A stretch of DNA of 64,000 nucleotides from Leptodactylus fallax (GCA_947044405.1 CAMRHE010000054.1:4169501-4233500), one strand, 5' to 3'; positions 1-12,053 are shown, numbered from the stretch's first letter. Numbers and translations: made by a program. Notes: generated from the sequence alone by a model not told the origin.

Positions 1-760
1 CTTAACGCTGTTCTCGAAACAAGTCATCTGAGTCAATTCGCCAGTGAAACAGTGAATAGGTCATTGGTAAATTGTAATGGGACAATTACTGGCTATGCTC
101 AGTACATCACTTCACTGTTGTGTTTTCTTTGCTGTGTTGGGTTCATAGCCTGCATGAACTGCATTCACTGTTTGTCACTTTTACTACTTATCACTTCTGT
201 AAGAAGAAATGTATGAAACTGTATCACACTCTGCTGCTCATTGCCAGAGTACGCTGTTCATGAGCAGGACAATGCAGCCTTTCCTTAGCTTGCTGTGTAA
301 TTCATTTAGTCTTGTGCGTTAATTGATTTGTTGTTGTATCAACAATATGTAATAACAATACTAATATATACAGCAGATGAAATAAGTATTGAACACATCA
401 CCAATTTTCTAAGTAAGGCTGGGTTCACATCTGCGTTCGCTTCTCCACACGAAATCAGTTTTTGAAACAGTCTCAAAATCCCCAAAAGCTGATTTAAAAC
501 GGTTCGTTTTAAAACCCATTGATTTCAATGGGTTGTAAAAACCATCCGCAGGTGTGCGTTTGGAGCATTTCCGTCTGGTATCCGCTCTTTTGAATGGAAT
601 AAAAAGTCGGACTTGCAGTACTTTTTCCGCTAGATTCACACCTGCGTCTGGTATCCGTCCGCTTGCAAACAGTTTTAAGAGAAAAACGGTTTGGTACAAA
701 AAGGATTACAAACTGTTACACAGCGAATACCCAAATCTGTTTTTTTAGACAGTTTAGGGT

Positions 761-1046
761 GGGTTCACATTTGCGGCGGGGCTCCGTCCGCCGCGAACCC
801 GACCTAAATGTCGGAAAACTGGATAGGGACTGTATAGGGAAAGGTTTGCAACGCTTTGCTTAAAAACCCATTCACTTGAATGGGTTTTTAAAGCAATGCA
901 CGGGTGTTTGCTTACACCCTCTGTCCTGCAAAGCCAGTTTTTTTTTCGTCGGAAACAATGTCCTGCATGTCCGACGTTGTTTCCAGCGAAAAAAAAACAG
1001 CTCCGCGGCGCCGAGGATGTAAGCAAACACCCGTGCATTGCTTTGC
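761..1046. repeat. Palindromic interspersed repeat
   Basis: It starts with GGGTGGGTTCACATTTGCGG, close to the terminal repeat of the surrounding element. It contains a long imperfect palindrome: AAAGCAATGCACGGGTGTTT near 890 returns inverted at 1019-1045, with its centre near 963. A half-copy of the same family lies at 61811-62008. It is non-coding; the short open frames on both strands are mirror images produced by the palindrome. Confidence 0.7.
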
Positions 1047-1289
1047 TACTTTGAATGGTACATGTTCTCTTGAACCCATCTCTGCTTGCTGTGTCTACCT
1101 TCAGCTCATCCTGCTACATTGAATGGTACATATTCTCTTGAACCCATCTCTACTTGCTGTGTCTACCTTCAGCTCATCCTGCTACTTTGAATGGTACATA
1201 TTCTCTTGAACCCATCTCTGCTTGCTGTGTCTACCTTCAGCTCATCCTGCTACTTTGAATGGTACATATTCTCTTGAACCCATCTCTAC
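1044..1289. repeat. 68-bp tandem repeat, about 3.6 copies
   Basis: The string TGCTAC followed by TTTGAATGGTACAT recurs at 1044, 1112, 1180 and 1248, exactly 68 bp apart, with few changes between copies. The array stops about 1289, just upstream of the LINE. It may be the LINE's own 5' monomers, as in mouse L1, or an unrelated minisatellite. Confidence 0.9.
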
Positions 1290-1948
1290 ATGGCTGTTCT
1301 CTGACCCCTATCCTAGAATTTCATCCAGGCTGTATTTTTTGCAATCCCATGTGTCCTTATCTGTACTAGAGTCAGTCTTTTGATGCTCAGTGATTTTATG
1401 GTAGTTCCCTGGTCAGTGTATTTGTAACTACATAGCCCAGTCTCCTCATGTGTCACAGTTTGTTGATTAATTGGTTAACGACTTAAATTAGTGTTAGTTA
1501 TGAAGCTCTGCATCCCTATATAAGTAGATACAGCTTATGGGGGAAGCATTTCCAATGCAGGGGGGCATTTCCTAAGGCAGACTCCATCTTAACCGAAGTA
1601 CATATTAACCAAAGTGCACTTACACATGGCACTGAGACAGGGCACAAGACAGGAACACCATGGAAGAACACCAGGTAAACTTAAAACCAAAACACCAAGC
1701 TTTATCACATGGTATGAAAGAGCTGCACTGTCACTTACTATGTTAGCAATTGTCTTCCTGCAGAACTCCCCTCCATCTCTACCACCAATGCACACTATCC
1801 ATATCAGTCCTTCTCTTCTGCCTTCTCCCATGTACAGCTCTCACACACTTCACTCTCTTCAACCACCCTAATCCCTATACTGCTATTAGCAGTGAAACCA
1901 AACATAAACATCCACATAAATCACTGAACCACCTTCTGTCTGTCCATT

Positions 1949-2935
1949 TTGCTCCTCCTAGCTGCTGGGGACATCTCTCCAAACCCTGGCCCTCCTTCTC
2001 TCACTAATTTTACCTCTTCCTACACACACAGAAATCCTACAAACCTAATCAATATTTACCGTGTTCCCTCTCCTTATCTTTCTCCTGTCTCTTTTAACTG
2101 TTCTCTCTGGAACGCTCACTCAGTGTGTAACAAACTAGAATATATTAATGACTTATTCCTCAGTAAATCTCTGAACTTGCTTGCCCTTACTGAAATCTGG
2201 ATCCAGCAGTCTGATACGGCCTCCCCTGCTGCTCTGTCTCATGGTGGCCTACAATTCTCACATACCTCTAGGCCTGACAACAGGAAGGGTGGAGGGATAG
2301 GGTTACTTCTGTCACCGCAGTGCACTTTTCAGGCCATCCCACCGGTACCCTCACTCACATTCCCCTCATTTGAAGTACATGCTATCAGACTTTTCTGCCC
2401 ACTCTCCTTACGTGATCTACCGTCCTCCCGGCTCACCCTACCAATTTCTGGATCACTTCGCTTCTTGGCTTCCCCTCTTTTTATCCAGTAAAATTCCTAT
2501 CCGCATATGGGTGACTTCAATATCCCCACTGACACCCCTGTCTCCCCAACTTCCTCACAGTCTCTCTCAATAACCACGTCTTTTGGTCTTTCACAACTTT
2601 CCTCTTCCGCCACACATGTAGATGGCAACACCACTGATCTTATCTTCCATCGACTCCTCACAGTTTCTAAATTTACTAACTCTTCTCTGCCACTCTCTGA
2701 TCATAATCTTCTCTCTCTCACCATCAGTGCTTTCTCTCCTTCACAGGACACACCTACTCATCATACATATAGGAATTTGCGTGCTATTAACACCCAGCAC
2801 CTCTCAGATACTCTACAGTCCTCTCTGTCCCCCATCTCTTCACTGTCCTGCCCCAATCTAGCCACCAGTCACTATAATGAAACCCTTAAGAGTGCATTGG
2901 ATGAGGCGGCTCCCCCCCCCCACTCGAAAGGTTAG
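1949..2935 (+). pseudogene. LINE ORF2 start and AP endonuclease domain, broken
   Basis: The N-terminal part carries GDISPNPGP at 1967-1993, a motif common before the endonuclease in this LINE clade and similar to 2A peptides (D-x-x-x-N-P-G-P). Endonuclease features follow: SLWNAHSVCNK, LLALTEIWI, RPDNRKGGGIGLLL, YRPPGSPYQF (in another frame), MGDFN at 2507 and the catalytic SDH at 2696-2704. This enzyme family nicks target DNA for target-primed reverse transcription. A frame change near 2370-2400 and another before 2507 break the reading frame. Confidence 0.85.
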
Positions 2936-3179
2936 ATGCAGGAGGCAGCAACCCTGGCACATGCCACAGACACGTTTTCTTCAGTGGTGCTCTAGGTGTG
3001 CTGAACGTCTGTGGAGAAAATCACGTACACCTGCAGACTTCCTCCACTTTAAATTTATGCTTAAAACCTATAATTCTGCCCTTCACCCAGCCAAAAAATA
3101 AGACTATTTCACCACTCTCATCTCCTCTCTCCTGTAACCCTAAAAGGCTATTTGAAACTTTTCACTCCTTACTCACTCC

Positions 3180-4737
3180 CAAGGTGCAGATGCCATTCAC
3201 AGACCTTAGTGCAGATGACCTGGCCTCCTATTTCCATGATAAAATTGATAAGATCCATCAGGAAATAACTGTCCAATCCCCAGGTGGCACTGACCCCCTC
3301 ACCAGCCGCACTTCAGACTGTTCATTCTCATCTTTTGAACCTGTTACAGAGGAGGAAGTATCTCAGCTACTTTCTTCTTCTCGCCCTACAACCTGTAGTA
3401 GTGACCCTTTCCCCTCACGCCTTCTCCAGTCTGTCGCCTGTCATCACGACTTACCTTACTAAAATTTTTAACCTCTCTCTCTCTTCTGGAATTTTCCCAT
3501 CCTCTTTCAAACATGCTTTCAACCCCACTACTGAAGAAATCCTCCCTTGACCCGTCCTGTGCTGCTAACTATCGACCTGTCTCTAACCTTCCTTTTATCT
3601 CCAAAATCTTGGAACTCTTAGTCTATTCTCGTTTAATCTTTCTGCTAACTCTCTTCTTGACCCCTTACAATTTGGCTTCCACACTCTGCACTCTACTGAA
3701 ACGGCCCTCACAAAAGTCTCCAATAATCTCCTGACGGCTAAATCCAAAGGTGATTACTCTCCTCTTATTCTTCTTGATATCTCAGCAGCATTTGACACTG
3801 TTAACCATCCACTCCTCCTCACTATGCTCCGTTCTGTCGGCCTCACAGACACTGCTCCCTCCTGGTTCTCCTCTTATCTCTCTGACCGCACCTTCTGTGT
3901 ATCATTTGCGGGCTCTATTTCTTCCCCTTGCCGTTGGGGTTCCACAGGGCTCGGTCCTAGGTCCCCTGCTCTTCTCCCTCTACACAGCCCCCATTGGACA
4001 AACCATCACTAGATTTGGCTTCCAGTACCATCTTTATGCTGATGACACCCAATTATATACGTCATCCCGTGACATCACCCCTGCACTAATACAGAACACC
4101 AGTGACTGCCTCTCTGCTGTCTCAAATATCATGTCTTAGCTTTATCTGAAACTGAATCTCTCAAAGACTAAACTACTGCTTTTTCCACCATCTAATAGAT
4201 CTGTCCCTGATATCTCCATTGCAGTCTCTGGCCTTACCATAACTCCTAGGCAGCATGCCCGCTGCCTCGGGGTTTTGTTTGACTCAGACCTTTCCTTCAC
4301 CCCCATATCCAATCACTTGCACGCTCATGTGATCTCCACCTCAAAAACATCTCCAGAATCTGCCCTTTCCGTACCACAAATACACTAAAGACACTTATTG
4401 TTGCCCTGATTTACTCTCACCTTGACTACTGTAACTCCTTACTAATCGGTCTTCCCTTACTAAACTCTCCCCTCTACAATCTATTCTGAATGCGGCGGCC
4501 AGGCTCATCTAACAGTCTAGACGCTACAGCGATGCCTCCGGTCTGTGCCGGTCACTACATTGGCTGCCTATTCAATACAGAATACAATATAAACTTATCA
4601 CCCTCACTCACAAGGCTCTCCATAATGCTGCACCTCCCTACATTTCCTCCCTCATCTCTGTCTATTGCCCAACCCGTACTCTCCGTTCACTCAATGACCT
4701 AAGACTAATATCCTCTATTATCAGAACCTCCCACGCT
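3180..4737 (+). pseudogene. LINE ORF2 reverse transcriptase, broken
   Basis: Classical reverse transcriptase blocks appear in order across several frames: [16 protein letters not shown] (about 3565), [14 protein letters not shown] (about 3770), [16 protein letters not shown] (about 3940), and the active-site YADD at 4035-4046, followed by KLNLSKTKLLLF and the LGVLFDSDLSF block. The tail ends with a piece equivalent to RLHWLPIQYRIQYK. An in-frame TAG lies after the YADD segment at about 4137, and several frameshifts are present. The order and wording fit the L2/CR1 group of LINEs found in fish and amphibians. Confidence 0.88.
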
Positions 4738-5270
4738 TGATAGCAATCAGTTTGTGTCAGTTTTGCAATCCGATTTTCCCTCTGCGCATGCTCAGTATGA
4801 AGAAGGGGGAAGAAAATAAAACGGATTGGTCAAAAACGGGCACAGATGGATTACAAAAGGACACAAACGGTCAGTTTTTTTTGAACAGACACCCACTGAT
4901 TAATTTGCCTAAAAAAAAACGGCTTCGGGTATCCGCTGTGTAACCGTTTGGAATCCTTTTTGTACCAAACAGTTTTTCTCTTAAAATGGTTTGCAAGCGG
5001 ATGGATGCCAGACGCAGGTGTGAACCTAGCGTAAATATATTTCTAAAAGTGCTATTGACATTCTCACCAGATGTCTGTAAAAACGCATCCAATCCATACA
5101 GGCACAGAAATCAAACCATAAATGTCTATTAATTAAGTTATGTGTAATAATGAGAAATGACACAGGAAAAAAAAGTATTGAACACTCTTACTGAAATTTG
5201 TTTAAAACTTTGTACAAAAGCCGCTGTTGGTGATGACAGCTTCAAGATGCCTCAGGTATGGAGAAAAAGG

Positions 5271-6110
5271 TCACATGCATTGCTCAGGTGTGATTTTGGC
5301 CCATTGTTCAACACAAACACACTTCAAATCCTGAAGGTTCGATGGGCTCCTTCTTTGAACTCTGATCTTCAATGGACTTTCGACTGGATTCAGGTCAGGT
5401 GATCGGCTGGGCCTTTCTAGCAGCTTTATGTTCTTTCTCTGAAACCAATTGAGTTTCCTTGTCTGTGTGTTTGGGATCATAGTCTCGCTGAAATGTCCAC
5501 CCTCATTTGATCTTCATCATCCTGGTAGTTGTCAGCAGATTTTTATCAAGAATATCTTGGTTTGTCCATTTATCCTTCCTTCAATTATATGAAGTTTGCC
5601 AGTGCCGTATGCTGAAAAACAGCTCTACACCATGATGTTCCCACCTCCAAACTTCACTGTTTGTATGGTATATTTGGGTTGATATGCAGTGCCTTTTGGT
5701 CTCATCTGACCACACTATGTTCTCCCAGTATTTCACAGACTTGTCTAAATGTTGTTGAGCAGACTTTAAACACGCTTGAACTTGCTTTTTGTTGAGCAAT
5801 GGAGACTTGCGTGGTGAGTGTGCATACAGGCCATGAAGGTTAAGTCCTTGGCTCTTGGATAACTCTTCTGATAATTCTTTTCACTCCTCTGTCTGAAATC
5901 TTGCAGGCAGCACCTGGTCGTGGTCGGTTTATGGCAAAATATTCTTTCAATTTTCATATAACGGCCCCAATAGTGCTCACTGGAACTCTTCGGTAGTTTA
6001 GAAATTCTTCTGTAACCAATGCCATCAGTATGTTTTGCAACAATAAGGTAGCGAAGGTCTTGAGAGAGCTCACTGGTTTTACCCATCATGAGATGTTTCT
6101 TGTGTGTCAC
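5271..6110 (-). pseudogene. Tc1 transposase remnant
   Basis: Three open pieces on the minus strand give, in order, an N-terminal helix-turn-helix region (GKTSELSQDLRYLIV, YRRISK), the middle catalytic part (YWENIVWSDETK) and the C-terminal SRSPDLNPVE block. The first and third catalytic acid positions are recognisable, but frames shift several times and stops intervene. It belongs to the split Tc1 element around it. Confidence 0.85.
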
Positions 6111-6479
6111 ATTAGTAATGAGACACCTTTTTATAGGCCATCAGTTGACCCAGATGATTAGTAGATAGATATAAATATATTATTGATATTATTTTTCACT
6201 AATTGTCAGGATTGCTTTCTAATTCCTAATATTTTGATTCCTGATAGCTGGTGTCATGACTTTCCATGGCTTTTTCCACCTCTCTTTCTTCATGTGTTCA
6301 ACACTTTATTCCTGTGTCATTTCTCATTATTACACAAATTTAATATATGGACATCTATGATTTCTTTTGTCTGTGTGGATTGGATGGGTTGTTAACAAGA
6401 TCTGGTCAGAATTTCATGTCAGTAGCACCTTTAGAAATACTTAGAAAATTGGTGACGTGTTCAATACCCTTTCTTTGTT

Positions 6480-6677
6480 AGAAATGCCAATTAATTATTA
6501 AGATTTTGCTAATAGATGTCAAAGGGTAAAATGAAACGCATTTGAGCACTTGAGAAGGAACATATACCTTTACTGCAATTATCCCTTACTCTAAGCATTT
6601 GGGGAAAATACTGATTCTAGATGAAATTATATCCTATCAATCTGTATATGTAGACAGCGCATGACTGTTATTTCAGA

Positions 6678-6732
<55 letters not shown>

Positions 6733-8035
6733 TCTCCTCACTGAAATACTCCTTTCACTTTAAGGAGTCTATTTTAAGAAGATCCATTATAATCCATTTG
6801 ACATGGCAATTATGTGCTAAATTTTCTTCCACTGTCATTTTCTTCCAACAGTATTGTCATATTAATATTTTTATTCACTGAACAGAAATAGTGCAGCATC
6901 CTACCCTATTCTTTTAGTTAAAAAGAAATAAAACCACACAAAAAAATAACTAATAGATGTGAAGAGAGACTCAGGCTTAAAAAAGCTTATTACAAAAGGT
7001 CTTAAAATCACTGTCCCTACAGATTAAAAAAAAAAAAAAAAAAAAAAAAAGTTACACTTCAAGGCAATGAAGACGTGCATATTCTGTCACTACAAGTCAT
7101 TGCAGGTACATTAGGTAGCTTTTTTGAATAGTAAAATATGTTTGTATAGTAGTTTTATTATAAATGGGGTCAGATCTCCATATCAACTCTTGCGCATATA
7201 GACAGCTATGTGAATATTCTGGTAGCTAGAGGGCGCATGGTGAACACACATCTACATGGATTCCTTTGAACTCAACTAGTGCTTGAAGTACTTTGTTTTC
7301 GATAAAGATCTATGATGATAAATACACCTGAAAAGGTTTTTCATACCTGTCCGGGTATCTAATATTAGGATTTTTTTTTTTTTACCGTTTCAGGTGTTTT
7401 GGTTTCTTTTACAGTAAGACAACAGAAGTTTTTGCCATTAGAATACAATATATAGCTGATCCTTTTATATGCTGATCACTGACTAGTATCACCTAAGCCT
7501 ATAGTGTATAGAGTTCTGGGAAGTTTTGCTGAAATGAGGAGGCCATCTGACTCTGAGACGGAGGATGGTGAAAGGTAGCATTTAGGAGAGTGCAGTATTT
7601 TCAGAAGCTTTTAAACTTTTTCTAAAGGGTGCTCTGTGTGATCTCTTGTGTTGGTTAGGGTTTGATTTAGTGATGTTTTTTGATAGTTGAGATGGATTTT
7701 GGTTTTAGGGTGGGATTGCATCTTCCTAAGAGCTCAAACATTCTAGGCACAGCCTAGATTCACTTCTGAACTATGAATGTGGTCAAAGCCACCATTGAAG
7801 CTGTAGCCTTTATTTTTTTTCAGAACTGCAAAAAAAAAAAAAAAAAAAAAACATTTCTGCGATGTTAATGAGATTCACTTGAGAGGGAGCTGAGGTCAGT
7901 ATTCCAGCATGCAAATACACAGTGTATTGAGACTTCTGCACATCCTTGTATAGTTCCAGTGGCGGAGGCTGCTGAGAAAAGATCAGTAGAGGGTGCTAGG
8001 TTTCCGACCTCCAATGATATTTTATTTATGAACTA
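6480..8035. other. Intronic stretch with simple repeats only
   Basis: I see no gene here. It holds a (TA)n run at about 6687-6729, an A run at 7026-7050, a T run near 7371-7384 and another A run at 7831-7850. Confidence 0.6.
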
Positions 8036-8319
8036 CAGTAGGTACGGAAAGTATTCAGACCCCTTTAAATTTTTCGCTCTTTCATTGCAGCCATTTGCTA
8101 AAAGCAAAAAAAGTCATTTTATTTTTCATTAATGTACACTCAGCCCCCCATCTTGACAGAAAAAAAACAGAAATTTATTAAAAAAGAAAAACTGAAATAT
8201 CACATGGTCATAAGTATTCAGACCCTTTGCTGTGACACTCATATTTAACTCACTTGCTGTCCATTTCCTTCTGATCCTCCTTGAGATAGTTCTACTCCTT
8301 CATTGGAATCCAGCTGTGT

Positions 8320-8655
8320 ATAAAGAGGACCTTTCATGTCCTCAGGCACATTCGGTTTTACATACCGCTAGAAAACCGACAGCGTGCTGAATTCAGCGCA
8401 CTGCTGGCTTTCCCAGTATGTGCCCCGGGGCTGGAGATATTGGCAGTGTAAGTTTCACGGTTTACTGTCAGAAAGGCGTTCCTGACAGTCTAGCTGCGCT
8501 GTGAGGAACACCCTCCCTGACAGTTCTCGTGCATAGACTTGTACTGGGGGGCGTTCCTCACAGCTGAGCTTCATCGCCAGGCTGTAAGGAACGCCCCCTC
8601 TCTCTGTACTCGTCTATAGCGCTGTACTGTCAGAGGGGGCGTTCCTTACTGCCCA
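8320..8655. mobile_element. T2-type (TTAA) MITE nested in the Tc1 leader
   Basis: The sequence starts AAAGAGGACCTTTCATGTCC and continues with CTGAATTCAGCGCACTG and CTTTCCCAGTATGTGCCCC, words also found in the TTAA-flanked MITE at 37468-37649. The Tc1 sequence resumes at ACTTGATTAGGAAAGGCACA. The expected TTAA duplications are mutated (TAAA at the left, TGAA at the right). Its interior is rich in GGGGGCGTTCCT-type inverted blocks. Confidence 0.6.
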
Positions 8656-8717
8656 GCGATGAACTTGATTAGGAAAGGCACACACCTGTCTATTTAAGAC
8701 CTCACAGCTCACAGTGC

Positions 8718-9731
8718 ATGTCAGAGCAAATGAGAATCATGAGGTTAAAGGAACTACACAAGGAGCTCAGAGACAGAATTGTGGCAAGGCGCAGATCTGG
8801 CCAAGGTTACAAAAGAATTTCTGCAGCACTCAAGGTTCCTAAGAGCACAGTGGCCTCCATAATCCTTAAATGGAAGAAGTTTGGGACGACCAGAACTCTT
8901 CCTAAACCTGGCCGTCCAACCAAACTGAGCAATCGTGGGAGAAGAGCCTTGGTGAGAGAGGTAAGAGGTAAAGATCATTGTGGCTGAGCTCCAGAGATGC
9001 AGTAGGGAGATGGGAGAAAGTTTCACAAAGTCAACTATCACTGCAGCCCTCCACCAGTCGGGGCTTTATGGCAGAGTGGCCCGAACGAAGCCTCTCCTCA
9101 GTGCAAGACATATGAAAGCTCGCATAGAGTTTGCCAAAAAACACATGAAGGACTCCCAGACTATGAGAAATCAAATTCTCTGGTCTGATGAGACGAAGAT
9201 TGAACTTTTTGGTGTTAATTCTAAGCAGTATGTGTGGAGAAAACCAGGCACTTCTCATCACCTGCCCAATACAATCCCAACAGTGAAACATGGTGGTGGC
9301 AGCATCATGCTATGGGGGTGTTTTTCAGCTGCAGAGACAGGATGACTGGTTGCAATTGAAGGAAAGATGAATGCGGCCTAGTACAGAGATATCCTGGAAG
9401 AAAACCTCTTCCAGAGTGCTCTGGACCTCAGACTGGGCCGAAGGTTCACCTTCCAACAAGACAATGACCCTAAGCACACAACTATAAAATAACAAAGGAG
9501 TGGCTTCGGAACAACTCTGTGACCATTTTTGACTGGCCCAGCCAGAGCCCTGACCTCAACCCAATTGAGCATCTTTGGGGAGACCTGAAAATGGCTGTCC
9601 ACCAACATTCACCATCCAACCTGACGGAACTGGAGAGGATCTGCAAGGAAGAATGGCAGAGGATCCCCAAATCCAGATGTGAAAAACTTGTTGCATCATT
9701 CCCAAGAAGACTCATGGCTGTACTAGCTTAA
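8718..9731 (+). pseudogene. Tc1 transposase, broken by stops and frameshifts
   Basis: In order: a paired-like DNA-binding region (RDRIVARRRSGQGYKRIS, then a GRPTKL AT-hook-like motif), [14 protein letters not shown] with the first catalytic Asp (about 9180), [13 protein letters not shown], the QQDNDPKHT block with the second Asp (about 9458), and [17 protein letters not shown] with the third acid, Glu (about 9545). Frame changes occur near 8980 and 9500, and stops at about 8985 and 9343. The full DDE order is visible but the copy cannot make an active enzyme. Confidence 0.9.
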
Positions 9732-9977
9732 AAGGGGGCTTCTACTCAATACTGAGCAAAGGGTCTGAATACTTATGACCATGTGATATTTCAGTTTTTT
9801 TCTTTTTTTAATAAATTTGCAAAAATATCTACATTTCTGTTTTTTTTTCTGTCAAGATGGGGTGCTGAGTGTACATTAATGAGAAATAAAATGACCTTTT
9901 TTTACTTTTAGCAAATGGCTGCAATGAAACAAAGAGTGAAAAATTTAAAGGGGTCTGAATACTTTCCGTACCCACTG

Positions 9978-11701
9978 TACATCAACGATGGGTCATCCAT
10001 ATCAAAAACCCTCCAAAACTTGAAAAAACCCTTTAAGGGGTTGTTCGGGATAAAATGAAAATTTAACACTAAACTAAACCCCCTCCATCTGCCTAACTTC
10101 TAATTTTCTTACTTAAAAATAAATCTATAATTACCTAGATTGCCAGGGTGGTTATGTGACTGCCCAGGCACATTTTCTGATTTCCCAGAGACCTTCCATT
10201 TCCCTGTTTCCGGAAATGGAATGTCACCAATACTTCACCACCACCACCCCCCTCCTCCACCAGCCCCATCATACTTACTTGTCTTCTGGGCACTCCGGCT
10301 CTATTGCGCGAACATCGGCAGATGTTAATAGGAGAAGGATCGTGCTTCCCACGCATGCACAATAGAACCAGAGTGCTGGCACTCCGACTGTTGACTGTTG
10401 CAATAGCGCTGGGAGAAGTCAATAAAAGAAGAGACAGCGGCACAGAAGTAAGTGACCTCCTGGACAGGAAGACAGGTAAGAATGATGGGGGGAGGGGGGT
10501 GGGGGACTGAGTGAGTTAGGTAGGTCGGGCTAGTAGTTCGCAGGCTAGCTATGGAAACAGGGAGGGGGAGGGAGTGAGAGGGGGATCTGGGTGAAGAGCA
10601 ATGCATCATGGTAGTTGTAGGCTTAGAGAGCAGGAAGCTAACTATGTAAACAAATGCAGAGGATGAGAGGAGCTCACAGAGAAACCCAGAAATCACTCAA
10701 AACACTGCTAAAGCTATTTGGGTGCACTTATTAACCCATTAATAGCACTAACAGACCTTTTTTTAAAAACATTTCACATGTTTTTTGTCACATGTTCACA
10801 ATCTGCAGATTCATTCTGCAAAGAGACTTGTAAAATCTGCATGGACATTTTGCACAGATTTAACCCAAATGTGCGACATTTCCCTGGATGACCTGACACA
10901 GGGTTACTCAAACCCCTGGATCAGGACACAATTGTTACATAGTGGTGAACTAGTTTTGAATTCTTAATCCTTAAATGTTGTAAGAGACTGGCGTTACGCC
11001 TCACATTGGTATAGTCAGAGCTGCACATGTCCCAACAGGAACAGTATCAATAAGTATTACCTTTGACACTATATGCTATTAATGCATTACAGTAAGACTT
11101 TTTTTGTTTTGAGTGGTTTTTCACACGCCATTTGGTTTGTCTTTCATTCTGTTCAAACAGAGTAGAACCAGTTTAGCAGGCAGAGTAGTTTTATTATATG
11201 CGATGATCGAGTTTCACGGAATTGTTGGAGGTCATGATGAGGATCTGTCGCAGAAGATATTTTATTTTATATGCTCTCTCTAGTATCAAGCTCTTAAGCT
11301 ATCTAGGGGCCTGATAGGTTCCTTTGCAGGAACAAGAAAAAACTCCAGACCATTTTTACATGACTAATGACTTGCCCCTTATGCTAGTCTATAGGATATA
11401 ACCTAAATTTCCTGCACCCACTTGTTAACCTGTTTTTAGTCTCTCCTATGAACATCCTTCAGAATTTTAGTCTGTAAACCATATTTTGCTGGCAGGCAAT
11501 CCGAAGAATAACTGCAAAGTCAGGTTTATTGTATTAAGATGGGTTCATTGGAAGGGAGGCATGTGCCCTCAGTATAGTTACTTGAAATTAGCATGAAGGA
11601 TGAGCTAATAAAGGTACAGTAATACTTGACATAACAGGTAGGTAAACAGAACATAATGGTCATAGGCTGAGATTATTATGAGAAGAGTTTTCACAGTCAC
11701 T
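9978..11701. other. Stretch without a gene; one TTAA MITE end and a G-rich run
   Basis: A T2-type end (TTAAGGGGTTGTTCGGG) sits at 10033; its partner end is not found. A G-rich run at about 10488-10506 could form a quadruplex. Open frames at 10135-10696 are mirror frames of low-complexity sequence. No exon is supported. Confidence 0.45.
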
Positions 11702-12053
11702 AGGGAAGATTTATCAATCAAAATGTATCAGAATTCTTGTATCATTTACGCCAAAAAAGTCTAATACTCCTTGTGCTAGATTTATGAAGTGTTTTACCCA
11801 TTTTCAGTACAAAAAGGGGCATGGCTTCTCTGGAAGTGGACGTGATCTAAGTTGCAACTTCATGCACCAAAATAATGCTCCAAATGTTGGTGCATTTTTC
11901 ATGTAAACAAAAGCAACTAATAGGAGGTGTAAAGTTACACTAGACAATCCTAACAGTGCATCAGATTTATCAAACAGAATTGCACCCTTTGATAAATGTG
12001 GCACACTTTACAACTGACTTTTTCACATTATTAGTAAATTTGTCCCAGTTTTG
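11702..12053. mobile_element. MITE with GGGAAGATTTATCAAT-type ends
   Basis: The left end GGGAAGATTTATCAAT and the right end ATTAGTAAATTTGTCCC are imperfect inverted copies. Inside, more inverted words are seen (TTTATCAAACAGAATTGCACC against the left half). No coding content is seen. A clear target duplication was not found, so the superfamily is left open. Confidence 0.5.

Larger units (their letters stand above)
1290..4737 (+). mobile_element. L2/CR1-type LINE retrotransposon, degenerate
   Basis: A leader (1290-1948) is followed by an apurinic endonuclease region (1949-2935) and a reverse transcriptase region (about 3180-4250), then the usual C-terminal tail up to about 4737, all on the + strand. 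Frames change repeatedly, so no protein can be made. The 3' untranslated part and repeat tail of a normal LINE are missing, and the sequence runs straight into the surrounding TIR element at about 4740. LINEs usually lose the 5' end, so a missing 3' end points to later deletion or recombination. Confidence 0.88.
417..5031. mobile_element. TIR element with TAA duplication, holding further insertions
   Basis: The ends are inverted copies: GGCTGGGTTCACATCTGCG at the left, and the complement of GCTAGGTTCACACCTGCGTC at the right. The host triplet TAA is duplicated at 414-416 and 5032-5034. A 3-bp TAA/TTA duplication is typical of PIF/Harbinger transposons, so a non-autonomous Harbinger-like element is the best guess. 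Its subterminal arms (about 634-756 and 4897-5020) are also inverted copies of each other. The middle has been filled by a palindromic repeat, a 68-bp array and a LINE. No transposase of its own is visible. Confidence 0.65.
371..6479 (-). mobile_element. Tc1/mariner element, split by a nested insertion
   Basis: The left terminal repeat starts after TA at 369-370 and is interrupted at 414. It resumes at 5032-5035. Joining the two parts gives a sequence that matches the inverted complement of the right end (about 6421-6479) across the junction, including the block ACCAATTTTCTAAGTA and the following TTTCTAAA. The inner part (5035-6479) reads on the minus strand as a Tc1-type transposase with many breaks. 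The element is dead. It is the oldest layer of the nest, because everything at 417-5031 lies inside its terminal repeat. Confidence 0.82.
8036..9977 (+). mobile_element. Tc1/mariner element, full length with a nested MITE
   Basis: TA at 8034-8035 and 9978-9979 flanks inverted ends (CAGTAGGTACGGAAAGTATT at the left, CAGTGGGTACGGAAAGTATT inverted at the right). The terminal repeats run about 130 bp inward. The usual Tc1 leader sequence is interrupted at about 8320-8655 by another repeat, which explains the 1.94-kb length against the usual 1.6 kb. Confidence 0.93.

Noticed and set aside
754..1122. Overlapping short frames on both strands near 900-1040.
   Set aside because: They are mirror images produced by a palindromic repeat.
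10488..10506. A regulatory G-quadruplex.
   Set aside because: A G-rich run alone, with no gene start nearby, is not enough to call a regulatory site.
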